From the NCBI RefSeq assembly GCF_903819335.1, contig NZ_CAIJDE010000049.1, positions 1 through 64,000 on the forward strand: a stretch of 64,000 bases of DNA, written 5' to 3'. This DNA comes from Flavobacterium panici. GTDB taxonomy: Bacteria > Bacteroidota > Bacteroidia > Flavobacteriales > Flavobacteriaceae. Below the pieces are notes generated by a model. The model did not search any database. It was not told the origin of the DNA and saw only the letters and a program-made list of their open reading frames with translations. This document shows, one piece after another, positions 45,401 through 55,200 of the stretch (the stretch's first letter is position 1; each line of letters opens with the position of its first letter). The position numbers and the translations under genes were made by a program.

Positions 45401-45909
45401 GGACGGACAAAGGTATTGATGCAGTCATCTATCTCTGAAACATTACCGCTGTAATGCTCCATTTTAAAGAAATTATCATTTAATATGCGCTGTACAGGAA
45501 CGCCGTCCACTATTTCAAATACGGTACGAAGGCTTTGATGGCGTGAAACCAATTTTGCAAAGGCGGTTTCTAAACGGGAAATATCAAGCGGTCTGCCAAT
45601 CCTGAAAAAAACAGGTACATTGTAAGCGGTGCTTTTTTTGTCAAACTCGTATAGAAAATACATGCGCTTCTGCGCTGATGATAATGGGTAATAAGCGCTC
45701 TCAGGAGCTTTGGATATACCAATAAAAAGTTCTTTTTTACTTTTTATCAAATTAAAAAACTCTAAAATATCTGTTTTTCTAACTTTTAGTTCTTCAATTA
45801 TTTCAGAAGTTAAAGCATCATTTGGATCCTCAACCGCAATTTTATTTTCTTGTGAAGTAACTATAATATTTAGGCTTCTTAAATAAGTAATGTATTCGTC
45901 TGTTGTCAT
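36397..45909 (-). CDS. NRPS subunit: dock-(C-A-T)x3
   Basis: A 3170-residue trimodular synthetase. After a TubC-like docking domain (about 1-55) come three C-A-T modules. Condensation motifs HHIVNDG / HHIINDG lie near residues 196, 1225 and 2260; adenylation A3 motifs near 666, 1700 and 2730; carrier GGHSLMA / GGHSLMA / GGNSLKA near 1048, 2080 and 3108. No epimerisation domain is present. Pocket residues read DPEHIGKVTK for module 1 and DVENVSEVIK for both modules 2 and 3; I do not recognise either code. The modules are near-identical at DNA level with a 3.1-kb period, except for the module-1 adenylation core. The tail EEIKLIL fits a docking peptide. Start and stop overlap the neighbours by four bases. 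Confidence 0.95.
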   Translation of the reverse strand: MTTDEYITYLRSLNIIVTSQENKIAVEDPNDALTSEIIEELKVRKTDILEFFNLIKSKKELFIGISKAPESAYYPLSSAQKRMYFLYEFDKKSTAYNVPVFFRIGRPLDISRLETAFAKLVSRHQSLRTVFEIVDGVPVQRILNDNFFKMEHYSGNVSEIDDCINTFVRPFNLSAEFPIRISLMEVAGEDYLLMLDMHHIVNDGVSHDILMREFWALYKGLQLDELRIQYTDYAVWQQSDSHQSLVLAHKSYWLDLYSKEISALDLPLDYPRPLYKGGQGNSHSLHLNKQQSARLRSLAASSGVTVYTLFLAVYNVLLSKVCNQDDIIVGTPTAGRHHADLEGIVGMFVNTLALRNNVDSGISFKDFLASVHESTLSAFDHQLYQYEELVDALELPRDASRSPLFDVFFSYQNQVDDSGFNDPELKISYHEVSYDIAKFDLSLAVLDAEEIILNFGYRTDLFTALSLARFSSYLHRIIEEVLENENQLIRDITILSEAEKSQLLVDFNDTFADYDLKQTVLDMFISQCAETPDSDAVVFGEERLSYRDLDERSDLWASHLIDSDVAAGSIVGLIMTRSSEMITAILAVMKAGAAYVPINPIQPVSRTAHMLEECGSVFVISNLEKQPNELLGYTYLSVKDLDSEQIIRSLEKKKLPKVNSQSLAYVIYTSGSTGNPKGVMVHHESVTNLINYEREFFSIESSDRILQFSPYYFDPSVEQIWLSLTTGAALVLVDEATLLESSILNSYLIEKGITHFHSTPSFLEKVDFEGVSTLRRVISGGEICKLQLAEKISNKYSFYNKYGPTETTVTFTIHKIVKENIQSKVSIGRPVANAQAYILDGQMNLLPIGVKGELYIGGKGLSKGYLNRLDLTQERFVENPFGTGLLYKTGDLARWFADGTIDYLGRNDNQIKLRGYRIELGEIESQLEAIDTVNQVLVIAHGSDDNKQLIAYLSGSEQLESAKIKSILSSKLPDYMIPSAFIWLDSFPVTANGKVDKRTLPNPDFTAGEVYVAAENEDQEKLVMIWSDVLGIVADKISIHSDFFNLGGHSLMAITLSNKINKVFSVNISLRDLFEHRTISELSIYILSAEKVSFISIPQAQQEDYYPLSSAQKRMYFLYEFDKESTAYNMPGFFRIGRPLDVSRLETAFAKLVSRHQSLRTVFEIVDGIPVQRILNENSFKMGHYSGNVSEIDGYINAFIRPFNLSAEFPIRISLMEVTGEDYLLMFDMHHIINDGVSHEILMREFWALYKGLQLDALRIQYTDYAVWQQSDSHQSLVSTHKSYWLDLYSKEINALDLPLDYPRPLYKGGQGSSHSLHLDKEKTAKLRSLAASSGVTVYTLFLAVYNVLLSKLCNQDDIIVGTPTAGRHHADLEGIVGMFVNTLALRNNVDSGISFKDFLASVHESTLSAFDHQLYQYEELVDALDLPRDASRSPLFDVLFTYNKQVDDSGFSDPELKISYHEVSYNIAKFDLSLAILDAEEISLDFGYRTDLFTASSLARFSSYLHKIIEEILENENQLISDITILSEAETSQQLVEFNDTFADYDLQQTVLDMFISQCAETPDSDAVVFGEERLSYRDLDERSDLWASHLIDSGVAAGSIVGLIMTRSSEMITAILAVMKAEAAYVPINPTQPVSRTAHMLEECGCVFVISNLEKQSDELDGYTYLSVENLDSEQIIRSLEKKTLPKVNSQSLAYVIYTSGSTGNPKGVMVEHESVTNLINHEREFLAIEASDKILQFSPYYFDVSVEQIWLSLTTGASLVLIDSVVLTDQDLFAAYLETHSVTHLNVTPSFLESLSLPALPNLKRIVVSGEECKLGLARRYNEDYDFYNEYGPTETTVISISQKLTPEALKGDKVSIGRPVANTQVYVLDAQMNLLPIGVKGELYIGGKGLSKGYLNRLDLTQERFVENPFGTGLLYKTGDLARWFSDGTIDYLGRNDNQIKLRGYRIELGEIESQLEAIDTVNQVLVIAHGSDDNKQLIAYLSGSEQLESAKIKSILSAKLPDYMIPAAYIWLDSFPVTANGKVDKRALPNPDFTAGEVYAAAENEDQEKLVMIWSDVLGIAADKISIHSDFFNLGGHSLMAITLSNKINKVFSVNISLRDLFEHRTISELSIYILSAEKVGFVSIPQAQPQDYYPLSSAQKRMYFLYEFDKESTAYNMPGFFRIGRPLDVSRLETAFAKLVSRHQSLRTVFEIVDGIPVQRILNENSFKMGHYSGDVSEMNTYISAFIRPFNLSAEFPIRISLMEVAGEDYLLMFDMHHIINDGVSHEILMREFWALYKGLQLDELRIQYTDYAVWQQSDSHQSLVLAHKSYWLDLYSKEINALDLPLDYPRPLYKGGQGSSHSLDLDKEKTTKLRSLAASSGVTVYTLFLAVYNVLLSKICNQDDIIVGTPTAGRHHADLEGIVGMFVNTLALRNTVDSGISFKDFLASVHESALSAFDHQLYQYEELVDALELPRDASRNSLFDVSFTYQKKVDDSSFNDPEFKISYHEVAYNTAKFDMSLAVLDAEEIGISFNYRTDLFTASSAARFSSYLHRIIEEILENENQLISDITILSEAEKSQLLVDFNDTFADYDLQQTVLDMFISQCAETPDSDAVVFGEERLSYRDLDTRSDLWASHLIDCGVTAGSIVGLIMTRSSEMITAILTVMKAGAAYVPINPTQPVSRTAHMLEECGCEFVISNLESDDLQGYTYLSVEDLDSEQIIRSLEKKTLPKVNPQSLAYVIYTSGSTGNPKGVMVEHESVTNLINHEREFLAIESSDKILQFSPYYFDVSVEQIWLSLTTGASLVLIDSVVLTDQDLFTAYLEVHSVTHLNVTPSFLESLSLPVLPSLKRIVVSGEECKLGLARRYNIDYDFYNEYGPTETTVISISQKLTPKTLKGDKVSIGRPVANTQVYILDAQMNLLPVGVKGELYIGGKGLSKGYVNRLDLTQERFVKNPFGSGLLYKTGDLARWLADGTIDYLGRLDGQIKLNGVRIELGEIESHLKSFKGIKDVVVSLREIENNKTLVAYYVAEEMIIKSELKDFLIDRLPFSMIPSHYMQLDKLPLSPTGKLDRRLLPDVEKKEKIYEAPSNEIETQLVLIWSELLQIEIEKINVNDGFFELGGNSLKAIALVNTVSKMLSVKITLKEIFTKQSIREIANYIITIKQITDTTEENKEEIKLIL
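37030..45700. repeat. Three tandem ~3.1-kb module repeats within the trimodular NRPS gene
   Basis: The word AACAACTGCATCTGAATCTG occurs at 38101, 41200 and 44296, periods of 3099 and 3096 bases, inside longer identical blocks. The same holds across condensation, adenylation and carrier regions. Copies 2 and 3 (in gene order) are similar almost throughout; copy 1 departs in 43435-43860. This is a hazard for short-read assembly. Confidence 0.85.
43435..43860 (-). other. Replaced adenylation-core segment in module 1 of the trimodular NRPS
   Basis: Flanking sequence matches the other two modules closely, but this stretch diverges sharply and is more AT-rich. It covers the region from after motif A3 to just before A6, including the substrate pocket, and changes the code from DVENVSEVIK to DPEHIGKVTK. 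Confidence 0.7.
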
Positions 45910-48900
45910 AGTACAAGTTTTACTTCTCCATTAATATCTGCTTTAATATTTTTTATCTGATTAACTGTCACGATGTAATCAGCAATTTCTCTTATGGTTT
46001 GTTTTATAAAAATTTCTTTCAGGGTAATTTTTACAGACAATGTTTTAAAGATTGTATTTACAAGTGAAATTGCCTTTAAAGAATTGCCTCCCAATTCAAA
46101 AAATCCATCATCAACATTAATTTTTTCTATTTCTAGTTGTAATAGCTCTGACCAAATCAATACCAGCTGTTTTTCTATTTCATTTGACGGGGCTTTATAA
46201 ATCCATTCTTTCTTTTGTGGGGCGGGCAGTGATCTACGATCCAGTTTGCCTGTTGGGCTTAATGGCAGTTTATCCAGCTGCATATAATAGCTTGGTATCA
46301 TACTGAATGGCATTTGATCTATCAAGTGGCTTCTTAATTCCGAAGGAGATATAACATCATCAGAAACATAATATGCTATCAAAAATTTATTATTTTGGAT
46401 TTCGCGAAGACTAACAACAGCGTCTTTAATGCCTTTAAATGTATTTAACTGGCTTTCGATTTCACCTAATTCTATCCTGACTCCATTAAGTTTTATCTGA
46501 TCATCTAATCTTCCTAAAAATTCTATTGTACCATCTGGAAGCCATCTTGCTAAATCTCCCGTTTTATAAACTTTTCCTTCGCCAAATGGATTATTTATGA
46601 ATTGGCTTTCTGTCAATTCAGGACGATTTAAGTATCCCTTTGACAAACCTTTACCAGCTATATAAAGCTGACCGGTAAATCCTATTGGAACTAAATTTAG
46701 ATTAGTATCTAAAATGAACGCTTTTGCATTTGCTATTGGGCGGCCAATAGCAATGTTTTTTCTGCTAATCATTTCCTGAGTCACTTTACCAGAGATAGTG
46801 ATAACGGTCGTTTCTGTTGGCCCATATTCATTATAAAAATCATATTCCTTATAATATTTCTCTGCCAAATTCACCTTACATTCTTCTCCGGAGGCAACAA
46901 TTCGTTTAAGGTTGAATAATTTTGGAATGTCTAAACCGTTCAAAAAAGAAGGTGTTACATTTAGCATCGTGACACTTTCTTTTTCCAGATAGTGTATCAA
47001 TTGTTTTCTGTCGCTCAATGTATTTTTATGCACTAAAACCAGTTTTGCTCCAGTTGTTAAAGCCAGCCAGATCTGTTTAACAGATGCATCAAAGTAATAG
47101 GGAGAGAATTGTAATATACTATCAAAGGCATCAATATTTAAAAAATTACGTTCATGATTAATGAAGTTTGATACATTTTTGTGCTGTGTCATTACCCCTT
47201 TTGGCTGTCCGGTAGATCCAGATGTATAAATAACATATGCCAAATCATCCGGAGAAGAAAATGTAGTTTGCCGGGCTTTATTTATTACAGTTTTATCCAA
47301 TTTTTCTGTTCCTAAATAAAGGTAAGATTGTTTCAGCTCGTCAGGAACAATCTCTAGATTTCCAATAACAAAACTACTTCCGCTTTCTTTTAAAATATGA
47401 AGTGTGCGGGATAAAGGCTGCTCCGGATCGATAGGCAGATATGCTGCTCCTGCTTTCATTACTGCCAGGATTGCTGTAATCATTTCTGTTGATCTTGATA
47501 TTATTAAACCTATTATTGAGCCGGAAATTATTCCTGATTCAATAAGGTTTGACGCCCAACGATCAGAACGGGTATTTAAATCATCGTAAGTAATACGTTC
47601 GTCTCCAAATACAATTGCTTCTGCATAGGGTGTTTTTAAGGATTGAGCCACAAACATGTCTAATACAGTCTCTTCTAAATCATAATCTACCGCAGTATCA
47701 TTAAAGTCAACCAGTAATTGTGATTTTTCTTTTTTCGATAATATTTCAATGTTTTTTATTAGTTGATTCGGATCTTTGAGAACTGTTTCAATAATTCGAA
47801 TCATGTAATTTGAAAAACGACTGATACTTGATTGCTTAAACAAATCTGTTCGATAGGTAAATGACAAACTGATTTCTTCGGAATCCAATACTGCTAAATT
47901 GAGGTCAAACTTGGCCGTAATTTTAGGAGATGCATCATAATGCTCTATTTTAATATTGGAATTGCTAAGCTTTAATCCTTCCATTTCCTGACGATAGGAG
48001 AAGAATACATCAAACAAGGGATTACGACCGGCAGTACGGGGTATGTCTAATGTTTCAACCAGTTCTTCGTATTGAAATGTGTGATGGTCAAAAGCTCTCA
48101 TCGCGGATTCTTGTACCGAAAATAAAAAATCACTAAAACTCTTATCCGAATCAACACGATTGCGCAAGGCAAGTGTATTTACAAACATTCCTGCTATTTC
48201 TTCCAAATCAGAATGATGACGTCCAAGAGTAGAAGTCCCAACTATAACATCATCCTGATTTGACAGCCTGCTAAGCAAAATGTTATAAATCGCTAAAAAA
48301 AAGGTGTACGTAGTGATTCCTTCAGTACTTATAAAAGCACGTAACTTATCGCTCTGTGATTTATTAAAATGTACAGAATGAGTATCTCCCCGATCACTTT
48401 GTTCTAATGACCTGGAATAGTCTACAGGTAATTCCAAAGAGAAAAAATCCTCCGCAAAAGTATCTAACCAATACGATTTGTGACTGGAAACCAAAGTTTG
48501 GTGTACTTTGCTCTGCTGCCATACAGCATAATCTTTATATTGAACAGGCAAAACGTTTAAGGCTTCTCCACTATACAACGACCAAAAATCATGCATCAAA
48601 ATCTCCATGGTTCTTCCATCGCTTACAATATGATGCAAATCGATACCTAAAATACAAGTGTGTTCTGACTCCTTTATTATTATTACTCTTATCGGCAATT
48701 GTTTTGAAAGGTCAAATGGGCGTATAAAATCTCTTATTACAGATGCTGTTGTTAAATTATCATTTGCTGCATATTCAATCGAAAATGAAACATCATGAGC
48801 TAATCGCTGAACAGGACTGCCGTCTTGCAATTCAAATATTGTTCGTAAGCTCTCATGGCGATCTACTAACTTTTTAAATGTTTTTTCCAGTTGATGAAAA

Positions 48901-49226
48901 TCAATATTCCCTTCCAGCTTTAAAAACATTGGCATATTATACGTTGTTCCGCTTTTATCAAATTCGTACAAAAAATACATACGCTGTTGTGCTGAAGACA
49001 ATGGATAATAATTGCTTACAGGAGCTTTAGAAATAGGTATAAAGGATTCTTTTTTAGTTTTAATCGAGCCGAAAAAGTCTAAAATTTCTAATCTTTTAGA
49101 CTTAAGCTCGTCAATTATTTGAGAAGTTAAAACATCATCTGGATCTTCTACTGCAATTTTATCTTCTTTCACAGTAATAATGATGTTTTCGTCTCTCAAA
49201 TGAGAAATATACTCATCTATTTTCAT
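45906..49226 (-). CDS. NRPS subunit: dock-C-A-T
   Basis: An 1106-residue single-module synthetase. TubC-like docking domain at residues 1-55, condensation domain with HHIVSDG near residue 194, adenylation domain with A3 YTSGSTGQPKG near 665 and A8/A10 at about 880-985, carrier GGNSLKA near 1048. Pocket residues read DAKNVSEVIK, similar to modules 2 and 3 of the next subunit but not recognised. The last quarter (A8 to the tail GEVKLVL) closely resembles the end of the 3170-aa subunit, and the N-terminus resembles that subunit's start. It overlaps both neighbours by four bases. Confidence 0.95.
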   Translation of the reverse strand: MKIDEYISHLRDENIIITVKEDKIAVEDPDDVLTSQIIDELKSKRLEILDFFGSIKTKKESFIPISKAPVSNYYPLSSAQQRMYFLYEFDKSGTTYNMPMFLKLEGNIDFHQLEKTFKKLVDRHESLRTIFELQDGSPVQRLAHDVSFSIEYAANDNLTTASVIRDFIRPFDLSKQLPIRVIIIKESEHTCILGIDLHHIVSDGRTMEILMHDFWSLYSGEALNVLPVQYKDYAVWQQSKVHQTLVSSHKSYWLDTFAEDFFSLELPVDYSRSLEQSDRGDTHSVHFNKSQSDKLRAFISTEGITTYTFFLAIYNILLSRLSNQDDVIVGTSTLGRHHSDLEEIAGMFVNTLALRNRVDSDKSFSDFLFSVQESAMRAFDHHTFQYEELVETLDIPRTAGRNPLFDVFFSYRQEMEGLKLSNSNIKIEHYDASPKITAKFDLNLAVLDSEEISLSFTYRTDLFKQSSISRFSNYMIRIIETVLKDPNQLIKNIEILSKKEKSQLLVDFNDTAVDYDLEETVLDMFVAQSLKTPYAEAIVFGDERITYDDLNTRSDRWASNLIESGIISGSIIGLIISRSTEMITAILAVMKAGAAYLPIDPEQPLSRTLHILKESGSSFVIGNLEIVPDELKQSYLYLGTEKLDKTVINKARQTTFSSPDDLAYVIYTSGSTGQPKGVMTQHKNVSNFINHERNFLNIDAFDSILQFSPYYFDASVKQIWLALTTGAKLVLVHKNTLSDRKQLIHYLEKESVTMLNVTPSFLNGLDIPKLFNLKRIVASGEECKVNLAEKYYKEYDFYNEYGPTETTVITISGKVTQEMISRKNIAIGRPIANAKAFILDTNLNLVPIGFTGQLYIAGKGLSKGYLNRPELTESQFINNPFGEGKVYKTGDLARWLPDGTIEFLGRLDDQIKLNGVRIELGEIESQLNTFKGIKDAVVSLREIQNNKFLIAYYVSDDVISPSELRSHLIDQMPFSMIPSYYMQLDKLPLSPTGKLDRRSLPAPQKKEWIYKAPSNEIEKQLVLIWSELLQLEIEKINVDDGFFELGGNSLKAISLVNTIFKTLSVKITLKEIFIKQTIREIADYIVTVNQIKNIKADINGEVKLVL

Positions 49227-52200
49227 ATGAATAATTTGATTTTTTGCTGATTTTTCTCTGTGTCCGATTCCATTTGTTTAACCGTAATAATGTAATCTGA
49301 TATGCCTTTCACTGTTTGTTTTTCAAAAACCTGACTTAAGGCTATATCAACAGCAAAAACTTTAAAGATTGTATTAACAAGGGTAATTACTTTTAACGAA
49401 TGACCTCCTATGTCAAAAAAGTTAGTTTCTACCCCTATTTTTTCTTTTTCAATACTTAAAATTTCAGACCATATCTCTACTAATTTTTCTTCGGTTTCGT
49501 TAGATGGTTTTACATATGTTTCTGCGCTTAATATCTCAGGATCAGGTAAAGCAGATCTGTTCAATTTCCCGTTTGAGGTTATTGGAAGTTCATTTAACTT
49601 AACAAAATAAGATGGAATCATATAAGCCGGTAAAGACTTTGCTAAATAATTTTTTAGCTTTTCCAGTTCTAATGTTTCGTTATTTTCAGCAACATAGTAC
49701 GCTACAATACAATAGTCATTATTGTATTTTCTATAATCAACTGCGCCTGCAAGAATTTGCGGATAATCAATTAAATAGCTTTCTATTTCTCCTAGTTCGA
49801 TTCGGTTTCCTCTCAATTTGATCTGGCCGTCAATTCTGCCTAAGTATTCAATATTACCATCAGGAAGCCATCTGGCCATATCACCGGTCTTATATAATTT
49901 ATATTTGTCCTTTTTGTTAAATGGATTATTTATAAATTTTTGAGACGTTAATTCCGGTTTGTTTAAATATCCTTTTGCAACTTGTACGCCTCCAATAAGC
50001 AATTCGCCTTTTACACCTACTGACTGAATTTTGCATTCACTATCTACAATATAAAGCTGTGTATTTGCAATAGGCTTACCTATTGAAACTTTACCTTCTT
50101 TTTGATGGGTTAAATCTATGGCAGTAACATCAATTGCTGCTTCGGTTGGGCCGTACAAATTATGAATACTAACACCCGGAAGTCTGGTTTGAAAATCTTT
50201 TAATGTCGCAGATTTTAATTCTTCTCCGCTGCAAATTACACTTCTTAACTGGCCTCCATTAAAGTTTTCCAGATTTATTAAAAATGCAGATAACATTGAG
50301 GGTACAAAATGCATTAATGTAATATTCTCTTTCTCTAAAATTTCTTCGAGATAAGTAGTTTCTTTATGACCTTCTGGTTTTGCAAATACTAATTTTGCTC
50401 CGGTAATTAAAGGAAGTATTAATTCCCAAACGGATACATCAAAGCAAAAATTTGTTTTTTGTAAAATGTTGTCTTTAGCTGTTACATTAAAATGATCGCG
50501 CATCCAGGCCAATCTGTTATAGATACCTTCATGAGAATTCATTACTCCTTTAGGTTTGCCGCTCGTTCCTGATGTGTAAATAACATAGGCTAAAGAGGTT
50601 TCACTTATTTTAACTTCCGGAGCTGATTTTAACTGTTTATCATAAATGGTTTTATCATCTAAGATTAATTTTGGTATATCAAAGCTGTTTTCATATTTGG
50701 ACTCGGTTAAAATAAATGAAGACTGAATATCTTCTAAAATATAATCAATTCTATTTTGCGGATATGTAGGGTCTATAGGAACATAGGCCCCTCCTGCTTT
50801 TAGAATGGCTAAAATTCCTATTATCATTTCTAATGAACGATCTAAAGATATAGGAACAAGAGTTTCAGAATTTACCCCAATCTGAATCAGCTTATGAGAT
50901 AACTGGTTTGATAAAGTTTCCAGCTCACTATAGGAAATCGCTTTATTATCAATTACAGCAGCAATACTTTCTGGTGCTGATTTTACCTGCTCTTTAAACA
51001 AATCTAAAATTGTTTCGTTTTGAGGGTAACTGAACTCTGTGTTATTAAATTCTTTTGTAATTACGTTTTGTTCTTCTTCATTTAAAACACAAGTATCATC
51101 CAGCATCTTATCTGCATCATTTAATATTTGATCCAGTGTACTTTTAAAATAAGAAGATAGTTTAGCAGATTGTTCTGCTTCGAAAAAAGAGGTAGAATAA
51201 ACGATACGGAAAATAAAATCGTCATTATTAGCAATGATATGAAGGTTAAGCAGTGTATTTTCATTTAAATAACTGGTTCTTGCATTTGATGGTCCAAAAT
51301 AATTTTCGTCATATCCTTGGAAATCATTGTATACTCTAAAATCTATATAATTTAACTTAACGTCAAAGATTGGATTTGCATTGAATGTTTTCTCATCAAT
51401 AAATTCTAATATTTTATAAAAAGGTACTCGCTCATGATACTTTAATTCTGTGAATTTTTGTTCAATAAAGTTTACATACTCTCCCCATGTTAAATTTTCA
51501 GGTATTTGAACTCTAAGCGGAACTGTATTTAAGAAACAACCCAAAAGATATTCTCCATCTGGAATTAATGGTCGAATATTGGTCACAACTCCCATAGTTA
51601 TGTCATTTTCAAAATTTATTCTTCTTAGAGCATAGATAATTGCCGAAAAGCATAAGTGTTTAAAGCTTGTGTTAAATTTACTTGCCGCTGCTTCTAGTTT
51701 TTTTCTATATTCTCTTCCAAAATCATGGTCATCAGTAATAAATACATGAGGTTTACCTGTTGGGAATAATTCAAAACGATTGTAGCCGGATAACTCTTTC
51801 TGCCAGTAATTTTTACTGGATTCGCTATTAATTGCGGCCAATTCGCCAAGTATCTGATCTTTATAACTACCGGTTATTTGCTTTGGAAGATAATTTTGAT
51901 CTTTTTTAAGTGCTATTGCCGTATTGTTTAGCTCTGTTAAAAAAGAAGCCAGACTCCACCCATCAAATAAGGAATGATTAAAATCAAATAAAAGATATTG
52001 AAACCCTTCACGAACTTTAATAATGTGCATTCTCCATATTAAGGAAAGCGACAATTCTGTTGTTCTAAGTTTTTCTTCTTCTAATTTATTTTCTATAAAT
52101 TTATCCTGCTCTTCTTTACTTAAATGGCATATATCTATAAAATGAACATCGGGTTCAATTTCTTTCAATATAATGTGCGTTAGGTTTTTTAGATCGTATA

Positions 52201-55200
52201 TCTTTCTTAACTCACTGTGTTTTCTAATCATCATATTCAGTGTGTTTTTGAAAATTTCAAAATCGAAATTTTCAAATGGCACGTCATACATATTTTGTTC
52301 GTGATACATGATGTTATGGATACTATCTGTATTACCTAATAAAGAATAATAAACCATTCCTTTCTCGATACCATTCATAGGATATACCTCTTCATAGTTA
52401 TCTAAAAATTCGTTTTCTGCTCTATATGTTTCCTGAAATAACTTAAGTTCTTTTATTGCTTCTTTCTTTAAGAATGCTTGTTCTTCGCCTTTATTAGATT
52501 TTAAAGCCACTACAAGTTCCTTAATAGTTGGAAAAGAATATAAGTCTGCAATCATTAATGATGCTGATAATTTTTCGTTTATAGTCGATATTAATGCAAT
52601 GGCTCTCAACGAATCTCCTCCCAGACTAAAGAAATTATCCATTATTCCCACTTGCTCTATATCCATATATTTCGCCCAAATCTCACACATGATTTGTTCT
52701 TCCTTATTAGTAGGGGCTATATAATTGCCTAAAAAACCAATTTTAGGTTCTGGTAATTTGGCGATATCGATTTTATTATTAGAAGTAAATGGCATTTCGT
52801 CAATCTTAACATAAAATGACGGGATCATATAATGAGGAAGAAGTTCTTCCAGATAAGATCTTAAATTATTTATATCCAGTTCTTCTTTACCTACGTAATA
52901 TGCACATAAATAAGGTTCATCTTTTTTAGACACTCTCATAATCACAACTGCATTGTCGATTAGTTTGTGCTGATATAAATGATGCTCTATTTCTTTTAAT
53001 TCAATTCTAAATCCTTTTAATTGTATTTGATTATCAGAACGTCTTTTATATTCTAAATCTCCATTTTCCAATAATACAGCCAAATCACCAGATCGATATA
53101 AGCGGTCTCCTTCTTTAAAAGGATTTTTTATAAATCTTGAATCTGTTAATTCCTTATTATTCATGTATCCGCGTGCAACTCCCTCGCCCCCAACGTAGAT
53201 TTCACCAATAACCCCTACTGGTACCGGTTTCATATTGTTGTCTAATAAATAAATAGATCCGGTTGGTAAGGCTTTTCCAATGTTGCTTATACTGTGCTGT
53301 ATTTCTGCGTCTCCAATTTCTTTATAAGTCATATGCACCGTTACTTCTGTAATACCGTACATATTGATCAATTTTGTATTTGGATATAAATCTCTCCAAT
53401 GATTTAATTTAGATGGTGTTAAAGCTTCTCCTCCAAAAACCACATAGCGCAAGGCATTAAGATTTGCGTTTTTCTCAATGCTTTCTCTAATTAAATTATA
53501 AAATGAAGTTGGGGTTTGATTTAAAACAGTCACTTTATTGTCTTCCATTATTTTTACAAATCTTGAAGGATCTCGTGCTTCCAGAGTAGTAATGATAATC
53601 AAAACTCCGCCATAAAGTAATGGTCCGTACATTTCCCAAACGCTAAAATCAAAACAATGGCTGTGGAACATTGTCCATACATCTTTGTCTGTAAAATCAA
53701 ATTGGAATCCTTTATTAAAAAGAAGACGTACCACATTTCTATGTTCTACCATAACTCCTTTTGGAACTCCGGTTGTTCCTGATGTATATATGATGTAACA
53801 CATATCATTAGGAGAATTTACAATATCCAGATTTGATTTATCTTTAATTTCATCTGCTTCAGAGATAAATATATTAGATACGTCTTTTTTATCTACAATA
53901 TTTTCAAATTCCGGTATTGTAAGGATCATTTTAAGACCACTGTTTTCAACAATGTAATCGATACGGTTTTGCGGATAATTTACATCAATTGGCACATACA
54001 CTCCTCCAGCTTTAAGAATACCAAGCATTCCTATAACCACCTCAAAACTTTTCTCCATCAATATTCCAACCACGCCTTCTCGTTCTAATCCTTTGGCTCT
54101 TAGCAATCTTGCTACCTGATTGGCTCTTTCATTTAGTTCGTTGTATGATAAAGTCTCGTTTCCTAGAACTAAAGCTGTATTATCCTGACTTTTAACAACT
54201 TGTTCTTCAAATAGATCAATTATGGTCAGATTTTGGTTGTACGCTACATCTGTAAAATCATTTAGCTGCAATAATTCATTACTCGACTCTTGATTAAGAA
54301 GTGTTATTTTATCCAGAATAACAGACTCATTTTCTGCAACCTGATCTAATATATTGATAAAATAATCGAAAAATCTTTCAATAGTTTCTTTCTTAAATAA
54401 TTGAGTACTGTATTCAAATGTGCAGGCAAGTTCATTTTCTTTCTCGCTAAAATGCATTATTAAATCAAACTTTGAAGTTGATTTATTTATCTCAAAAGGT
54501 TTTATTTCTAAATCATTTATAGCAACTACTGTCTGCTCAAAATTGTCTAATGTGATAAGCGTATTAAAAAATGGGTTCATTTCATTGCTTTGTCTTGAAC
54601 CTAAATCATCTAATAATGCTTCAAATGGATATTCCTGATTATCAAAACAATGAACAATTTTTGAGCTAACTTCTTTTAAATAATCACTAAAGCTGATTTC
54701 ATTTTTAAAGTTGATTCTGATTGCCAGGGTATTGACAAACATACCAATCATGTTCTCTAAACTCCAATGACGTCTTCCTGCTACCGGAGTACCAATTGCT
54801 AAATCGTCAATGCCTGTTAATTTGGCTTGTAAGATGCTGTACAAAGAAGTAAGTACACTAAACAAAGAAGTTTCAGAGTTTTTGGCAAGTTCTTCCAGTG
54901 CTTTTCTTCTTTTTCCTTTAATGGTGAAATTTGCGTAAGCTCCTTCAAACGAAATTTTGTTTGATTTTTTAAAATCAGCAGGCAAAATAGCCGTGTTTTT
55001 AAATCCATTTAACTCCTTAAGCCAGAATGCTTTTTGCAAAGAAAGATTCTTTTGATAATCTTCGCTAAAATACCAGTCTGCATAATCTTTGTATTGTAAA
55101 GTAAGTTCCGGCAATTCTTGTTTACTGTAAAGAGAAACGAGATCACGCAAAAATACCTGTAATGAAATCCCATCAAAAATAATATGATGTACGTCCATTA

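Noticed and set aside
37645..48727. Several plus-strand frames of 60-106 residues within the NRPS genes
   Set aside because: They are antisense shadows that recur at the 3.1-kb module period and show no family signature.
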